Source: CAYOLL01 sp964404765 [NCBI: uncultured Gemmatimonadota bacterium] (GTDB lineage Bacteria; 4572-55). From it: a stretch of 64,000 nt of DNA. This document shows, in pieces, positions 52,385 to 62,570 of this stretch (within the stretch, counting starts at the first letter, position 1; the number at the start of each line of letters is the position of its first letter). The stretch is taken from contig CAYOLL010000010.1 of assembly GCA_964404765.1 (NCBI GenBank), positions 1 to 64,000 on the forward strand. The letters run 5' to 3'. Under the pieces are notes generated by a model that saw only the letters and a list, made by a program, of their open reading frames with translations, searched no databases and was not told the origin of the DNA. Made by a program: the position numbers and the translations under genes.

Positions 52385-55294
52385 ATGAACCCCAAACACA
52401 AACGCTTTATCGAAGAAACCTTCCCGGTCAAAGAAGTCAGCGAAGCCTCGGCCAAAGAGAAGAACATCCGGCACGGCCATATCTCCACGCTGCATATCTG
52501 GTGGGCCCGCCGTCCGCTGGCCGCCTCGCGAGCCACGGCTTACGCAGCCTTGACGCCCGCGCCCAAAAACGAGCAGGAACGCATCGAAAAGAAAAAGTTC
52601 ATTGCCGAACTGGCCCAATGGGAAAACTCGCTCAACCCGGAACTGCTGGCCAAAGCCCGGCAGGACATTCTGGACGCCAATGGCGGTGTGCCGCCCCGCG
52701 TGCTCGACCCATTTGGTGGCGGTGGGTCTATTCCATTGGAGGCTTTGCGCCTGGGCTGCGAAACTTATTCCAATGACCTGAACCCGGTGGCCGTGCTGAT
52801 CCAAAAATGCACCCTGGAATATCCGCAAAAATACGGCCAACCGATTCCCCGCAGCCAATATATGGCCGAACGCCCCTGGCTCGGTTCCAGCCCGGAAAAA
52901 TCCAAAAAGAAAAGTCGCCAGACCGATTTGCAGCAGGAGGAAACGGTCAACCCGTTGCTGGAAGATGTGAAATATTGGGGCAATTGGGTTCTTCAGGAGG
53001 CCAAAAAAGAACTGGCGCAATTTTATCCGGCTGATGCGGATGGCGGCGTGCCGGTCGGCTATATCTGGGCGCGGACCATTCCCTGCCAAAACCCGGCCTG
53101 CGGCGCGAAAATTCCGCTGATGCGTCAGTTCTGGTTAGCCAAAAAGGACAAGAAAAAAGTCTCTCTTTTTCCCTACGTGGAAAGAAATGACATTTCTCCA
53201 AGAAATGTCATTTCTAAAGTTTTGTTTAAAATTGTTGGCGATGGCTACGCCGACTGGCCGGCCGGTTTTGACCCGGAAGATGGCACCGTAGCCCGGGCCG
53301 TGGCCGTATGCCCATGCTGCGGCGGCACAACCGCCGATAAGGATACCCGCCGCCTGTTCCGCGAAGGACAGGCCGGACAGCGGATGATTGCCGTCGTGTT
53401 GAATCCTGCTGTAAAGGTGGCCGGGGAGAGGACAAAAGGCAAGCGTTACCGCCTGGCCACCGCCGACGACATGGTCGTGTTTAACCGGGCCGCCGCCTAT
53501 TTGCAGGAAAAGCGCGAACGGCTGATGGCCGAATGGGGCATGGACCCGGTGCCGGATGAAGAAACCCCGGAAGGCAAAGGACGTGGTGCTGAACGAGCTT
53601 TTTCAATACGAAATTACGGCATGTTGAAATGGGGTGATCTGTTCAATCCCCGCCAACAATTGGCTGTGATCTCCTTTGCCGATGCGGTTCGCCGCGCACA
53701 TCCCAAAATGATCGCACAAAGCTGCGAGGCGGAATATGCTAAGGCGATTGTGAGTTATTTAGGATTAACTATTGATAGGCTTATAACGAGAAATTCAAAC
53801 ATTTGTGTATGGCATAATGGATCAGAAAATGTTGAAAAAGTTTATGCTATACAGGTACTCCCTATGAAGTGGGAGTACCCTGAAAGTAATCCAATTATTG
53901 GAGAAAATGTCACAGCTTTCATGGGAAATTTGAATTCAGTTCTAAATGTGATTGATGATTTATCAAAAATTGCTTCTGAAAATTTGGAAAATATTAATAT
54001 TAAAAACACTTCCGCCACTAATCTACATTACTCTGACAATTTTTTTAGCGCCGTTTTAACCGATCCGCCTTATTATGACAATGTGCCGTATTCCTATTTA
54101 TCCGACTTTTTCTATGTTTGGCTCAAGCGCACATTGGGAACTGTCCATCCTGATCTTTTTTCCACGCCGCTAACGCCCAAAAAGAATGAGATTGTCGCCT
54201 ATTCCAACATCGAAGGCGGTTTTGAAGCCGGTAAACAATTCTTTGAGACGATGCTCAAAAAATCCTTTCAGGAAATGCACCGCGTCCTCAAGCCTAACGG
54301 TATCGCCATTATTGTTTATGCTCATAAATCCACCGAAGGCTGGGAAACGCTGATCAATTCTTTGCTGGATTCTGGTTTGATCGTCACCGGGGCGTATCCA
54401 ATTCATACGGAAATGCAAAGCCGCTTGCGGGCCAGTGAATCGGCAGCTTTAGCCTCGTCCATCTACCTCATCGCCCGCAAAATGGATCGTCGGCCCACCG
54501 GCTTTTATGACGACATCCGCCGCGACCTGAAAACCCATCTGGATCAAAAATTGGATATGCTGTGGAACGAAGGCATCGGCGGGGCCGACTTCTTTATCGC
54601 TGCCATCGGCTCGGCCATCGAGGTCTTTGGTCAATACGAAAAAGTCATGGACGATAGCGGGGCCATCATCCGCGCCAACACTTTGCTGGCCGATGTGCGC
54701 AAGTTGGTCACCGACTATGCCGTCAAAAAAATCCTGCGCAACGGCTTTGCCGGGGAAGTGACCAATATCACCCGTTTCTACGTGCTCTATCGCTGGAGCC
54801 TCGGCGCGGCCAAAGCCCCCTTTGACGATGCTCACAAACTGGCCCAGAGTTGCAGCGTGGAACTCAAGGACGTGTGGAACAGCAGCGGTTTTGTGGTCAA
54901 GGACAAGGAATTTGTCAAAGTCCTCGGCCCGCACGAGCGCAAGCTGGAGGACATCAAGAGCGATTCGGGCGAATTAATTGATGCGTTGCATTTGGTTTTA
55001 AATCTATGGGAAAAGAGTCGGCGCGACGACCTGGTGGCGGTCTTGCAGCAGAGCGGCTTTGGCCGCAGCGAAGCCTTTTATCGCGTGGCCCAGGCCATCT
55101 CCGAAACGCTGCCCAACGACAGCAAGGAGAAAAAGCTGCTGGACGGCTTTTTGGCCGGACGCGCCCGCGTGGAAAAAGAGGTCAAGGAACTGAAAGTCGG
55201 CCCGTATCAAACGGGCAAGAAGAAAAGCAAAGAAGCATCCCCCGATCAAATGGAATTGGGTTTAACAGTGCAAGAAGGAGGTCAAGACGAATGA
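52385..55294 (+). CDS. DUF1156 DNA methyltransferase (anti-phage modification enzyme)
   Basis: The 969-residue protein has the DUF1156 N-terminus ([20 protein letters not shown]), the AdoMet site [18 protein letters not shown] at about residues 107-124, zinc-ribbon cysteines (CQNPACGAK near 237 and CPCCGG near 311), and the amino-methylase catalytic motif DPPY at about 560-563 ([12 protein letters not shown]). It is expected to methylate adenine or cytosine N4 in host DNA. An 11-codon palindrome (267-277) sits in a loop. Residues about 451-557, just before DPPY, come from markedly AT-rich DNA. An AAGGAATT site precedes the start, and its stop overlaps the DUF499 start. Confidence 0.88.
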   Translation: MNPKHKRFIEETFPVKEVSEASAKEKNIRHGHISTLHIWWARRPLAASRATAYAALTPAPKNEQERIEKKKFIAELAQWENSLNPELLAKARQDILDANGGVPPRVLDPFGGGGSIPLEALRLGCETYSNDLNPVAVLIQKCTLEYPQKYGQPIPRSQYMAERPWLGSSPEKSKKKSRQTDLQQEETVNPLLEDVKYWGNWVLQEAKKELAQFYPADADGGVPVGYIWARTIPCQNPACGAKIPLMRQFWLAKKDKKKVSLFPYVERNDISPRNVISKVLFKIVGDGYADWPAGFDPEDGTVARAVAVCPCCGGTTADKDTRRLFREGQAGQRMIAVVLNPAVKVAGERTKGKRYRLATADDMVVFNRAAAYLQEKRERLMAEWGMDPVPDEETPEGKGRGAERAFSIRNYGMLKWGDLFNPRQQLAVISFADAVRRAHPKMIAQSCEAEYAKAIVSYLGLTIDRLITRNSNICVWHNGSENVEKVYAIQVLPMKWEYPESNPIIGENVTAFMGNLNSVLNVIDDLSKIASENLENINIKNTSATNLHYSDNFFSAVLTDPPYYDNVPYSYLSDFFYVWLKRTLGTVHPDLFSTPLTPKKNEIVAYSNIEGGFEAGKQFFETMLKKSFQEMHRVLKPNGIAIIVYAHKSTEGWETLINSLLDSGLIVTGAYPIHTEMQSRLRASESAALASSIYLIARKMDRRPTGFYDDIRRDLKTHLDQKLDMLWNEGIGGADFFIAAIGSAIEVFGQYEKVMDDSGAIIRANTLLADVRKLVTDYAVKKILRNGFAGEVTNITRFYVLYRWSLGAAKAPFDDAHKLAQSCSVELKDVWNSSGFVVKDKEFVKVLGPHERKLEDIKSDSGELIDALHLVLNLWEKSRRDDLVAVLQQSGFGRSEAFYRVAQAISETLPNDSKEKKLLDGFLAGRARVEKEVKELKVGPYQTGKKKSKEASPDQMELGLTVQEGGQDE
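53183..53215. repeat. 33-bp palindrome (family D), in frame in the methylase gene
   Basis: The palindrome is identical in DNA and in reading frame to that at 32638-32670 and is translated as [11 protein letters not shown] (residues 267-277). It lies between FPYVE and KVLFKIV, apparently a loop of the zinc-ribbon region. Confidence 0.9.
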
Positions 55295-57864
55295 AACCGT
55301 TTCATACTGTAGCTGTGCCGCATGACGATGTGGCGCAAGGCAATTTCTCATTAGATGTCTACGCCGCTAATTTATGGGATGTGCGGCTGAATACCGGCGT
55401 AGAAGAATATCGGGACGCCGAGCGTTTCTTTAAAAAAACGCATATGACAATTGGATTAAATAACCTTTTGGTTGATGTGGAAAACCGATTGTGCGGACGC
55501 GGCGGCGATCCGGTCATTCAATTGCAAACACCTTTTGGCGGCGGCAAAACCCACGCCCTGATTGCCATGTATCACAAGGCAAAACTATGGGGCGCCAAGC
55601 CGGTGGCCATCGTCGGCGAAAAGCTCAATACGGGCTCCAAGGTGACGGATTTTGATACTTTTTGGGGACAAATGGAAGAGCAGCTCACCGGGGGACGGGC
55701 AGAGTTTTCGAGTCATGTGCCGCCCGGCGGGGATCAGATTCGCCGGTTTCTGGAGAAACATCAACCGGTCTTGATTTTGATTGATGAACCCATTCCGTAT
55801 TTGAATACAGCCGATGCGGTCGCGGTGGGCAACGCGCCTTTAACCACATTGACGTTGACATTTATTCAGAATTTGACCAACGTCGCAAGCGAAATGTCCG
55901 GCGTTGCATTAGCCCTGACAACCACGCCGAGCAATCCGTATAATAATACCGAGCGCGGGTCCTGGATTGCCCAACAGCTTCAGAGTATCACAGGTCGTCG
56001 AGAGATTATTAAGTCACCTGTTCAGGACGACGAGGTGCAGCATATTATCCGTAAACGACTTTTTAAACCATTTGAGGACGCGGAGATCAAACCGATTGTT
56101 ACTGCGTTTGTAGATTATGCCGACAAAAACGGCATTTTGCCGGGCAATGTTCAACCGGGTGAATACCGGGATCGTTTTATGGCTTCTTATCCGTTTTTGC
56201 CGGAGGTCGTTGATGTACTTTATCATCGCTGGGGCACATTTCCAAAATTTCAGCGGACGCGGGGGGTATTGCGTTTTCTTTCGCTGATTGTTCACACCTT
56301 AGCCAAGTCAAAAAGCGACTACATCAGTCTGGCGGATGTGGATTTGAGTGTTCAGGAAATTCGACAAGAATTGATCAAACACATTGGCATAGAATATAAC
56401 AGCGTTATTGCGGCAGACATTACCAATCCCAACTCCGGCAGCAAGCGGGTTGATGAGAATCTGGGCAGTTCCTATCGCGGTCTGAAGTTAGGCGTCCGGG
56501 CGGCCACCACGATTTTTATGTATTCATTTTCCGGGGCGATGGGCGAGCCGGGCGTTACATCCGGGGAAATCAAGCGGCAAGCCACCACGCTGGATAATCC
56601 GGCCAGCATCGTCACCGAAGCGTTGGAGCAGTTCAAGACGCGGCTGTTCTATCTGCAAAATCCGGGCGACAAATACTATTTCAAAAATCAGTCCAACTTA
56701 AATTTGGTCTTGCTCAATCGCATGGAAAACGTGCGGGAAGAGGACATGCGCCAACGCGAGCATGATTTGATCAAACAGAATTGTCAGGGCAAAGTTTTTG
56801 AGCCGTATCTCTGGAAAGAAAATCCGGCTGATGTGGCTGATAACGAACGGTTTAAGCTGGTGATCTTGCGCCAGAAAAATGAGTCAATCATGCAGGCCAT
56901 TTTAAAGAACAAGGGCCAGTCGCCACGTATTTACACCAATACCATTTTCTTTCTATGTTCGCAGGATACGGCGCACACGGGTTTTCTCAACCAACTCAAG
57001 CGGGCGCTGGCTTATGAAAGCATTGAGCGTGACGCGGCTTCGCTGCAACTCTCCGAGGAGCAGAAAAAACAGGTGCGGGATGATTTGAAAAAGGCCAAGA
57101 ATGATTTAACCGACGCCATTCGCGGTTTATATCGTCTGATTGTTTATGCAGATAAAAACGGTTTGGAGACGATTGACATGGGCAACCCTACCTACGGTTC
57201 CTATCGCGGCATGGATGCGGAAGTATTCGAAGCGCTCAAATCAAAAGGCCGTATTCTGGACAGGTTAGCGCCGATTGTCCTGAAAGAAAAGTATCTGACT
57301 CAAAATTCGTATGTTGAAACTGAGAAATTGTATAATGCCTCGCTCAATACGCCCGGCGAGAAGTGCTTCAGTGTCCCGCGTGTGTTGGAAGATTGCATTC
57401 GGGAAGGCGTCAAAAACGGACTTTTCGGCCTGGGCGAGTTAGAGAACGGCGAGGTTAAGTGTCGGTTCTATCCAAAAGATAATCCCACAGTTTCTTTAGC
57501 CGGAAGTGAGATTATTATTGCGGAATATCTGTGCATCAAACCGAAGCCCGCAGAAGTGGAAAAGCCGTATGATATACCAGCCCCGGAAGGCAGCCTTGCC
57601 AAAGAACCGGAGCACAAGAAAGAAATCGTTGCCCCGACCGGACGAAATCAACTCCAGCTACGGTTTGAAATTCCACGCGGAAAAGTATCGAACATGATGG
57701 GCATTCTGAATTATCTTCATTCAAAATTTGGGAAGTTGGAGCTTAGCGTAACGGCTACAAATGGCAGCGTGACGGATCAGGAGTTTGAGGATAAAGTGGC
57801 GGAAGCGTTCCGGCAGTTGGGCATTGAGCCTGAGGAATCGCCTAAAGACGGACGCGGGGTTTGA
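55291..57864 (+). CDS. DUF499 ATPase
   Basis: The 857-residue AAA-type ATPase has Walker [16 protein letters not shown] (about residues 78-92) and Walker [13 protein letters not shown] (about 160-171), plus further DUF499 segments (TTTPSNPY near 210). DUF499 proteins are regularly found beside DUF1156 methylases and helicases in defence islands, where they may control the modification or cleavage complex. ATG 55291 overlaps the methylase stop (ATGA) and follows AAGGAGG; the open extension to 55006 lies inside the methylase gene and is discarded. The last codons ([11 protein letters not shown]) run into the DNA of a former sorting-domain gene, so the natural C-terminus may have been altered. 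Confidence 0.87.
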   Translation: MKPFHTVAVPHDDVAQGNFSLDVYAANLWDVRLNTGVEEYRDAERFFKKTHMTIGLNNLLVDVENRLCGRGGDPVIQLQTPFGGGKTHALIAMYHKAKLWGAKPVAIVGEKLNTGSKVTDFDTFWGQMEEQLTGGRAEFSSHVPPGGDQIRRFLEKHQPVLILIDEPIPYLNTADAVAVGNAPLTTLTLTFIQNLTNVASEMSGVALALTTTPSNPYNNTERGSWIAQQLQSITGRREIIKSPVQDDEVQHIIRKRLFKPFEDAEIKPIVTAFVDYADKNGILPGNVQPGEYRDRFMASYPFLPEVVDVLYHRWGTFPKFQRTRGVLRFLSLIVHTLAKSKSDYISLADVDLSVQEIRQELIKHIGIEYNSVIAADITNPNSGSKRVDENLGSSYRGLKLGVRAATTIFMYSFSGAMGEPGVTSGEIKRQATTLDNPASIVTEALEQFKTRLFYLQNPGDKYYFKNQSNLNLVLLNRMENVREEDMRQREHDLIKQNCQGKVFEPYLWKENPADVADNERFKLVILRQKNESIMQAILKNKGQSPRIYTNTIFFLCSQDTAHTGFLNQLKRALAYESIERDAASLQLSEEQKKQVRDDLKKAKNDLTDAIRGLYRLIVYADKNGLETIDMGNPTYGSYRGMDAEVFEALKSKGRILDRLAPIVLKEKYLTQNSYVETEKLYNASLNTPGEKCFSVPRVLEDCIREGVKNGLFGLGELENGEVKCRFYPKDNPTVSLAGSEIIIAEYLCIKPKPAEVEKPYDIPAPEGSLAKEPEHKKEIVAPTGRNQLQLRFEIPRGKVSNMMGILNYLHSKFGKLELSVTATNGSVTDQEFEDKVAEAFRQLGIEPEESPKDGRGV

Positions 57865-57895
57865 GGCAACGCGGAAGCTGCTGTTGATCAAATAA
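57840..57895 (+). pseudogene. Ghost of a surface-protein sorting tail
   Basis: In a frame different from the DUF499 gene, this DNA encodes [17 protein letters not shown] and a TAA, the last 17 or so residues of the sorting domain. It is 51 bp identical (57845-57895) to the end of the giant gene at 35139 with its stop codon. Downstream to 57960 it matches that gene's terminator region. The body of the gene is missing. Confidence 0.85.
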
Positions 57896-57922
57896 CCCGG
57901 AGCGTCATAGAAGTGCCTGACA

Positions 57923-57965
57923 GGCGGTCGTATGAAAGGTAACTTTCGTACAACCGCTTTTTTTT
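57923..57965 (+). terminator. Terminator homologous to that of the module 1 giant gene
   Basis: GCGGTCGTATGAAAG at 57923-57937 pairs, with two mismatches, with CTTTCGTACAACCGC at 57943-57957, followed by eight T residues. It is the counterpart of 35323-35364 but has no family A element next to it, so it now terminates the defence cassette. Confidence 0.75.
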
Positions 57966-58021
57966 GATATGGAGGATGCCATGCGTTTTTTTAACAGGAC
58001 TTGGTAGGTTAATGCACAATC

Positions 58022-58153
58022 CTCGTTCCCAAATTCTATTTTGGAACGCTTTTGCAGACGGAATTGTGCTTCGTGTCTTGTTAATTTGGTTGAAGATAGG
58101 CGGAGACAGAGTTTCCGTGGCAAGTGCATTTCCAATCAGAGATTGGGAATGAG
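58022..58153. repeat. Family C palindromic repeat, copy 3
   Basis: This 132-bp element begins CTCGTTCCCAAATTC and ends GATTGGGAATGAG, with an internal ACAGAGTTTCC half. It is related to 15640-15763 and 32493-32631. It lies in the 667-bp gene-free stretch 57865-58531 with two terminators. Confidence 0.75.
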
Positions 58154-58231
58154 GTCCGTCGCTCAAATTCAAGTCAGACGGGCATTGCTAAAATAATCTT
58201 CCAAGTCCTGTATGGAAGCCTTCTTGAAGTA

Positions 58232-58268
58232 AAAAGCCTCTCGGCCTTCGGGTCGAGGGCTTTTTTTA
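58232..58268 (+). terminator. Rho-independent terminator with UUCG loop
   Basis: AAGCCTCTCGGCC, a TTCG loop and GGTCGAGGGCTT form a stem with one bulge, followed by a T run (58261-58267). It lies before the solute-binding-protein operon and after the defence cassette. Confidence 0.8.
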
Positions 58269-58531
58269 TTGGCATTTAGGAGCTTGAATAATATCTTTGA
58301 ACTCTGAGTCGGACAAACTGAAAAAGCATGGAATGCGGAAGAAGCAACTCTGCAGGATTAACCCGGATCAAGATTCGTTCTCTTAGGCATTTACAGCCCG
58401 TTGAGCGAACTCGAACAAGAGAAAACCGTTTATTATTCCGTAGGAATAGGAATCTACAGCATTTATAGCTATAACTGAGAATCCATTTGAAACTCAAGAC
58501 GGACGCTGGGAATGAGGGAGGACATATCGTG

Positions 58532-59422
58532 ATGAGAATTTTTTTGATAAGCCAATTAATGGTTGTTTTTCTGGGCGCGCTGCAAGCGCAATCATTTGCC
58601 GATAGCACGATGGTCTATATTTACAACGCGCCGGAATCCGTGCTTGATCGTCGCTATGATTATCAATGGGAAATATTAAAAACGGCCCTGGAAAAAACAA
58701 CGGCTAAATACGGCGGCTATCGTTTGGAGCCGGCTGTTTCAATGTCGGAAGCGCGCCAGGCGCATGAGCTGAAAAATGTGACCGGCAGACTGACGGTGAT
58801 GTATTTGGATACAAATCCGGAATTTGAAAAAACGCTTCTTCCGGTGCGGATTCCCGTTGATAAAAACCTGGTTGGCTTCCGTGTTTTTCTCATTCGCAAG
58901 GAAGATCAGCCCAAATTTCAGGCCATAAAGACACTGGATGATCTGCGGAAGTTTTCCATTGGCGCGGGATCGGATTGGGCGGATGTGGCTATCCTCCGCA
59001 AAAGTGGTTTTACCGTGGTCACCGGCTCAGCTTATGACGGGCTGTTCGATATGCTGCACAACAAGCGCTTTGATATTTTTTCGAGAGGAGCTGTTGAAAT
59101 CATTGATGAATACGAGCAGCGCAAGGAAAAAATGCCCGATCTGCATATTGAGGAAACCATTCTGCTTTATTACCCGTTGCCAATGTACTTTTGGTTTTCC
59201 AACACGCCGGCAGGCGCGCGTTTGGCCGAACGAGCCAAAGCCGGAATGCTGATGATGATTGATGATGGAACGTACGACGCCATTTTTTTGAAATATCACC
59301 GGAAAGACATCAAAAAACTCAACTTGAAGGGCCGGAAAATATTTAAGATCGAAAACCCGCTCCTGGCGCCGGAGACCCCTTTTGATAACAAGCGTCTGTG
59401 GTATGATCCGTTGAAAAATTAA
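58532..59422 (+). CDS. Periplasmic solute-binding-like protein, orphan (first of two)
   Basis: The 296-residue protein has a signal peptide (MRIFLISQLMVVFLGALQAQ) and a periplasmic-binding-protein type 2 fold: strand VYIYNAPES at the N-terminus, VDKNLVGFRVFLIRKED, and LDDLRKFSIGAGSDWADV, a typical lobe hinge. The frame is open from 58487, but GTG 58529 or ATG 58532 follows GGGAGGA and gives the signal peptide; ATG is taken. No ABC permease or ATPase is adjacent. The next genes are a second such protein and sensor kinases, so it may feed a signal to a sensor rather than transport. Confidence 0.75.
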   Translation: MRIFLISQLMVVFLGALQAQSFADSTMVYIYNAPESVLDRRYDYQWEILKTALEKTTAKYGGYRLEPAVSMSEARQAHELKNVTGRLTVMYLDTNPEFEKTLLPVRIPVDKNLVGFRVFLIRKEDQPKFQAIKTLDDLRKFSIGAGSDWADVAILRKSGFTVVTGSAYDGLFDMLHNKRFDIFSRGAVEIIDEYEQRKEKMPDLHIEETILLYYPLPMYFWFSNTPAGARLAERAKAGMLMMIDDGTYDAIFLKYHRKDIKKLNLKGRKIFKIENPLLAPETPFDNKRLWYDPLKN

Positions 59423-59474
59423 CAAGCTATTGCGCCCTTGCGAAGCTTCGCCAGGATAACCAAAGGAGCGACCC

Positions 59475-60305
59475 ATGACATCTATTCGTTCTATTCACAG
59501 AAAAAAATTTTTGATCTTTTGCCTGTGTCTGATGGGGGCCGCGTTAGCGCCAGCGCCGGGTTTTAGCGCCGCGCCGGACACGCTCGTCATCGTCGTTGAG
59601 GATGATGCCGCGCCCTGGTCGCAACCGGATGGCGCCGGATTTGCGAACGAAGCCGTCATTGCGGCTTTTAAAGCAAGCGGTGTGACGGCTAAACTGCAAG
59701 TTGTGCCCTATGCCCGCTGCAAGCGAATGGTCATTGAGGGCGATGCCGCGGCGTGTTTTAGCATGTCGCCCGCCCCGGAGCTGGCCGAAACCGTGGTTAT
59801 GTCGAACCAGCCGTTGTTTGTTTGTTATGCCGATTATTTCTATAACGCAAGCAATCCCCCCAAAGTCCATACCCAGGCGGATCTGCCGCCGAAAACAACG
59901 GTGGGCACGGTCATTGGCTACGAATATCCGCCGGCTTTCGAACAACTGAAGCAAAAAGGAATTATCACGCTTGATGAATCCCCATCGGAAGAGATGAACC
60001 TTAAAAAGCTGGTCCGCGGCCGGGTAAACCTGGCGATCGTGAATTATAACGACATAAAATCGGCGGAATACATCATGACCCGGGCGGGCGTGACCGGTCA
60101 GGTAAAAGTCGGCTTTCGCGCCGGGGTCTTGAATTCTTACATCGGTTTCAGCAAAAAACATTCTCACGGGCTTTGGGCGTTGGGTCGGTTTAATGCCGGC
60201 TTTCAGATCATCACTGCTAACGGCGAGTTACGACGCATCGAAAAAGCGTGGATAGAAAAGATGAAAGTGAAAACAGCCACGCAACTGCCTGAGAAGAATA
60301 AATAG
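59475..60305 (+). CDS. Periplasmic solute-binding protein (SBP_bac_3-like), second of two
   Basis: The 276-residue protein has a signal peptide (ends near GFSAA), then strands VIVVEDDAAPWSQP, LQVVPYARCKRMV and SNQPLFVCY, and a second lobe from about residue 135 (TVGTVIGYEYPPAFEQL, then LVRGRVNLAIVNY). This is the bacterial solute-binding family 3 pattern, often for amino acids or small acids. It shares no close sequence with the preceding protein beyond fold. It lies 52 bp after it and 31 bp before the hybrid kinase, in one operon; AAAGGAGCG precedes the start. It could be the ligand-binding half of a sensory pair. Confidence 0.82.
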   Translation: MTSIRSIHRKKFLIFCLCLMGAALAPAPGFSAAPDTLVIVVEDDAAPWSQPDGAGFANEAVIAAFKASGVTAKLQVVPYARCKRMVIEGDAAACFSMSPAPELAETVVMSNQPLFVCYADYFYNASNPPKVHTQADLPPKTTVGTVIGYEYPPAFEQLKQKGIITLDESPSEEMNLKKLVRGRVNLAIVNYNDIKSAEYIMTRAGVTGQVKVGFRAGVLNSYIGFSKKHSHGLWALGRFNAGFQIITANGELRRIEKAWIEKMKVKTATQLPEKNK

Positions 60306-60336
60306 ACAGCTTTGAGAAACCATTGGACCTGAAACT

Positions 60337-62535
60337 ATGAGAACGCTATCAACAATTTCGGCTCGAATTCTGCTTACGGTTGCGCTGACGGTCATCGGCG
60401 TCATCGGATTTTCAAGCATCATCGAGTTGTATTTTATCCATCAGCGGGAAAAGGCTAATTTCCAGCAAAGAATCAACATCACTTCAAATCGGATCACCAA
60501 CGGCCTTTCCTATCCGCTATGGAATCTAAACCGGGCCGAAGCCGAAAAAGCCCTTATCAACGAAATGGGATCGCCCGATATCCTGGCCGCACTGGTGTTT
60601 GATGAACATAACCGCCTCTATGTCGGCCTGATAAAAGACCCGGCCAACACGCTCAAAGCCCGTGACAGCCTGGAAGGGGTGGATTATGATCTTCTGAGCG
60701 CCGCCGTTGATTCGATCACCCAGGAAATTGTTCATAAAGAAGCCGTTATCGGCGCGGCTAAGCTTTACTTTACCGACGCTTATCTGCGCGCCCAAATCCG
60801 AGAATTACGCCTAAGTGTGATATTTCGAATACTGTCGCTGATCGTTACGCTATCGCTGGTCATGTTCATCGCCTTGCAGAAACTTATCGTCCGTCCGCTC
60901 AACGTGCTTAAAAAATGGGTGGAATCTATGCCGGTCCGGAGCGCCGCGCCGCCGCAATTTAAGCGCTCGCTGGAAATAAACGCCCTGGCTCAGGCATTTG
61001 GCGACATGTCGCTAAAGCTGCAACATAAACGAGATGAACTGGAAATAGAGCGGGCAAATCTGGAATTACGTGTGGTACAACGAACAGAAGAATTACAAGC
61101 GGAAGTTAAGGAGCATCAGCAAACTGGGCAAAATCTGGAGAAGGCCAAAATTGCCGCGGAAGCGGCCAATCAGGCCAAGAGCGCTTTTTTGGCAAACATG
61201 AGCCACGAACTGCGCACCCCGCTCAACGGCATTTTGGGTTTTGCCCAAATCTTACACCGGGACGCCACTTTAACCGCCGAGCAGAAAAACGGTCTGCGCA
61301 TCATCGAAAAAAGCGGCGAGCACCTGCTAACGCTGATCAACGACATTCTGGACCTGTCCAAAATCGAAGCCGACAGACTGGAGCTGCAAACGGACGTCTT
61401 TAACTTAAACGTCTTTTTGGAGAACATTCTGGAAATGACGCGGCCGCGCGCCAACAGCAAGACGCTCGAACTTGTTGTTCAAAAATCGACGGCTTTGCCG
61501 GTCTTTGTCCGTGGTGATGAACGCCGGCTGCGCCAGGTAATGCTCAATTTGTTGGGCAACGCCGTCAAGTTTACCAAACAGGGCCGAGTGACTTTCATCA
61601 TCGAGCCTGAGTCTGCCGGCCACATCCGCTTCAGTATCCAGGACACCGGCGTCGGTATCCCGGCTGACAGAATTGACCGCCTGTTTGAGCCTTTTTTGCG
61701 GATTGACACGCCGGGCCAATATGTGGAAGGTTCGGGCTTGGGTCTGGCCATCAGCCGGCGGCTGACGCGCTTGATGGGCGGCGATTTGACGATTCAAAGC
61801 GCGCCGGGCCAGGGCAGCGTATTTACGGTGACGGCGCCGCTGCCGGAGACCGATCAACTGTCGACAACTCCTGCGCCGACGGAGACGCGACCCGTCGTTG
61901 GCTACCAGGGTGAACGCCGCCGGATTTTGATTGTGGACGACAAGTCCGATAACCGGCTGCTGTTGCTCAATCTGCTTACGTCGCTGGGGTTTGAGACGCT
62001 GGAGGCCGACAACGGTCAGGCGGGAATTGAGCAGGCGCTGGCTGGCAAACCGGACGCGATTCTGATGGATTTGGTGATGCCGATATTGGACGGTTACCAG
62101 ACTACGCGACGGCTGAGAGAAAACACTGTGACCAGAGATATGGTGATTATCGCCGTTTCGGCCAGCGCCTTTGAGCATGACCGGCAGAGTAGTCTGGCGG
62201 CCGGCTGCACCGACTTTCTGCCCAAGCCGATTCAAATAAACGATTTGCTGGAACAACTGCGGCGCTATCTTCGACTGGAATGGGTTTATGAAGAAGCGCC
62301 TGTAGAATTGATTGTGCCGGTTGGGGCAGCGATGGTTCACCCGCCTAAAAAACGCCTGGATTTTTTGTGGCAATTGGCTGCGGGCGGCGACGTGATGGGT
62401 ATTGATAATCAGTTGACGGAACTCGAACATGAGGACGCCGTGTTTATGCCGTTCATCACCAAAATTCGGGCCATGACTGCCGATTTTGATATGAAGCGTA
62501 TCCGCGAGTTTTTGGAAAATACGCCTGCAAGCTAA
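60337..62535 (+). CDS. Hybrid sensor histidine kinase with receiver domain
   Basis: The 732-residue protein has a membrane helix (about 7-32), a periplasmic sensor region (about 33-160), a second helix (about 162-186), a HAMP-like linker and coiled coil (about 190-280), a dimerisation/phosphoacceptor domain with His290 in SHELRTPLNG, an ATPase core (DTGVGIPADR, GSGLGLAISRRLTRLMGG), and a C-terminal receiver domain with Asp578 in AILMDLVMP and the lysine in LPKPIQ. A 100-residue tail follows. It lies directly after two periplasmic binding proteins, as in the TorTS and LuxPQ arrangements, suggesting that one of them presents the ligand. No partner regulator is visible in the window. Confidence 0.87.
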   Translation: MRTLSTISARILLTVALTVIGVIGFSSIIELYFIHQREKANFQQRINITSNRITNGLSYPLWNLNRAEAEKALINEMGSPDILAALVFDEHNRLYVGLIKDPANTLKARDSLEGVDYDLLSAAVDSITQEIVHKEAVIGAAKLYFTDAYLRAQIRELRLSVIFRILSLIVTLSLVMFIALQKLIVRPLNVLKKWVESMPVRSAAPPQFKRSLEINALAQAFGDMSLKLQHKRDELEIERANLELRVVQRTEELQAEVKEHQQTGQNLEKAKIAAEAANQAKSAFLANMSHELRTPLNGILGFAQILHRDATLTAEQKNGLRIIEKSGEHLLTLINDILDLSKIEADRLELQTDVFNLNVFLENILEMTRPRANSKTLELVVQKSTALPVFVRGDERRLRQVMLNLLGNAVKFTKQGRVTFIIEPESAGHIRFSIQDTGVGIPADRIDRLFEPFLRIDTPGQYVEGSGLGLAISRRLTRLMGGDLTIQSAPGQGSVFTVTAPLPETDQLSTTPAPTETRPVVGYQGERRRILIVDDKSDNRLLLLNLLTSLGFETLEADNGQAGIEQALAGKPDAILMDLVMPILDGYQTTRRLRENTVTRDMVIIAVSASAFEHDRQSSLAAGCTDFLPKPIQINDLLEQLRRYLRLEWVYEEAPVELIVPVGAAMVHPPKKRLDFLWQLAAGGDVMGIDNQLTELEHEDAVFMPFITKIRAMTADFDMKRIREFLENTPAS

Positions 62536-62570
62536 AAAATAACAAATTACCGGAAAAATTTACGATTGCT

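Noticed and set aside
55006-55290. Long upstream extension of the DUF499 frame
   Set aside because: It lies wholly inside the methylase gene in another frame, and the ATGA overlap with AAGGAGG marks the true start at 55291.
61405-62430. Minus-strand frame of 341 codons opposite the hybrid kinase
   Set aside because: It is an antisense frame of a well-supported kinase gene with no recognisable domain.
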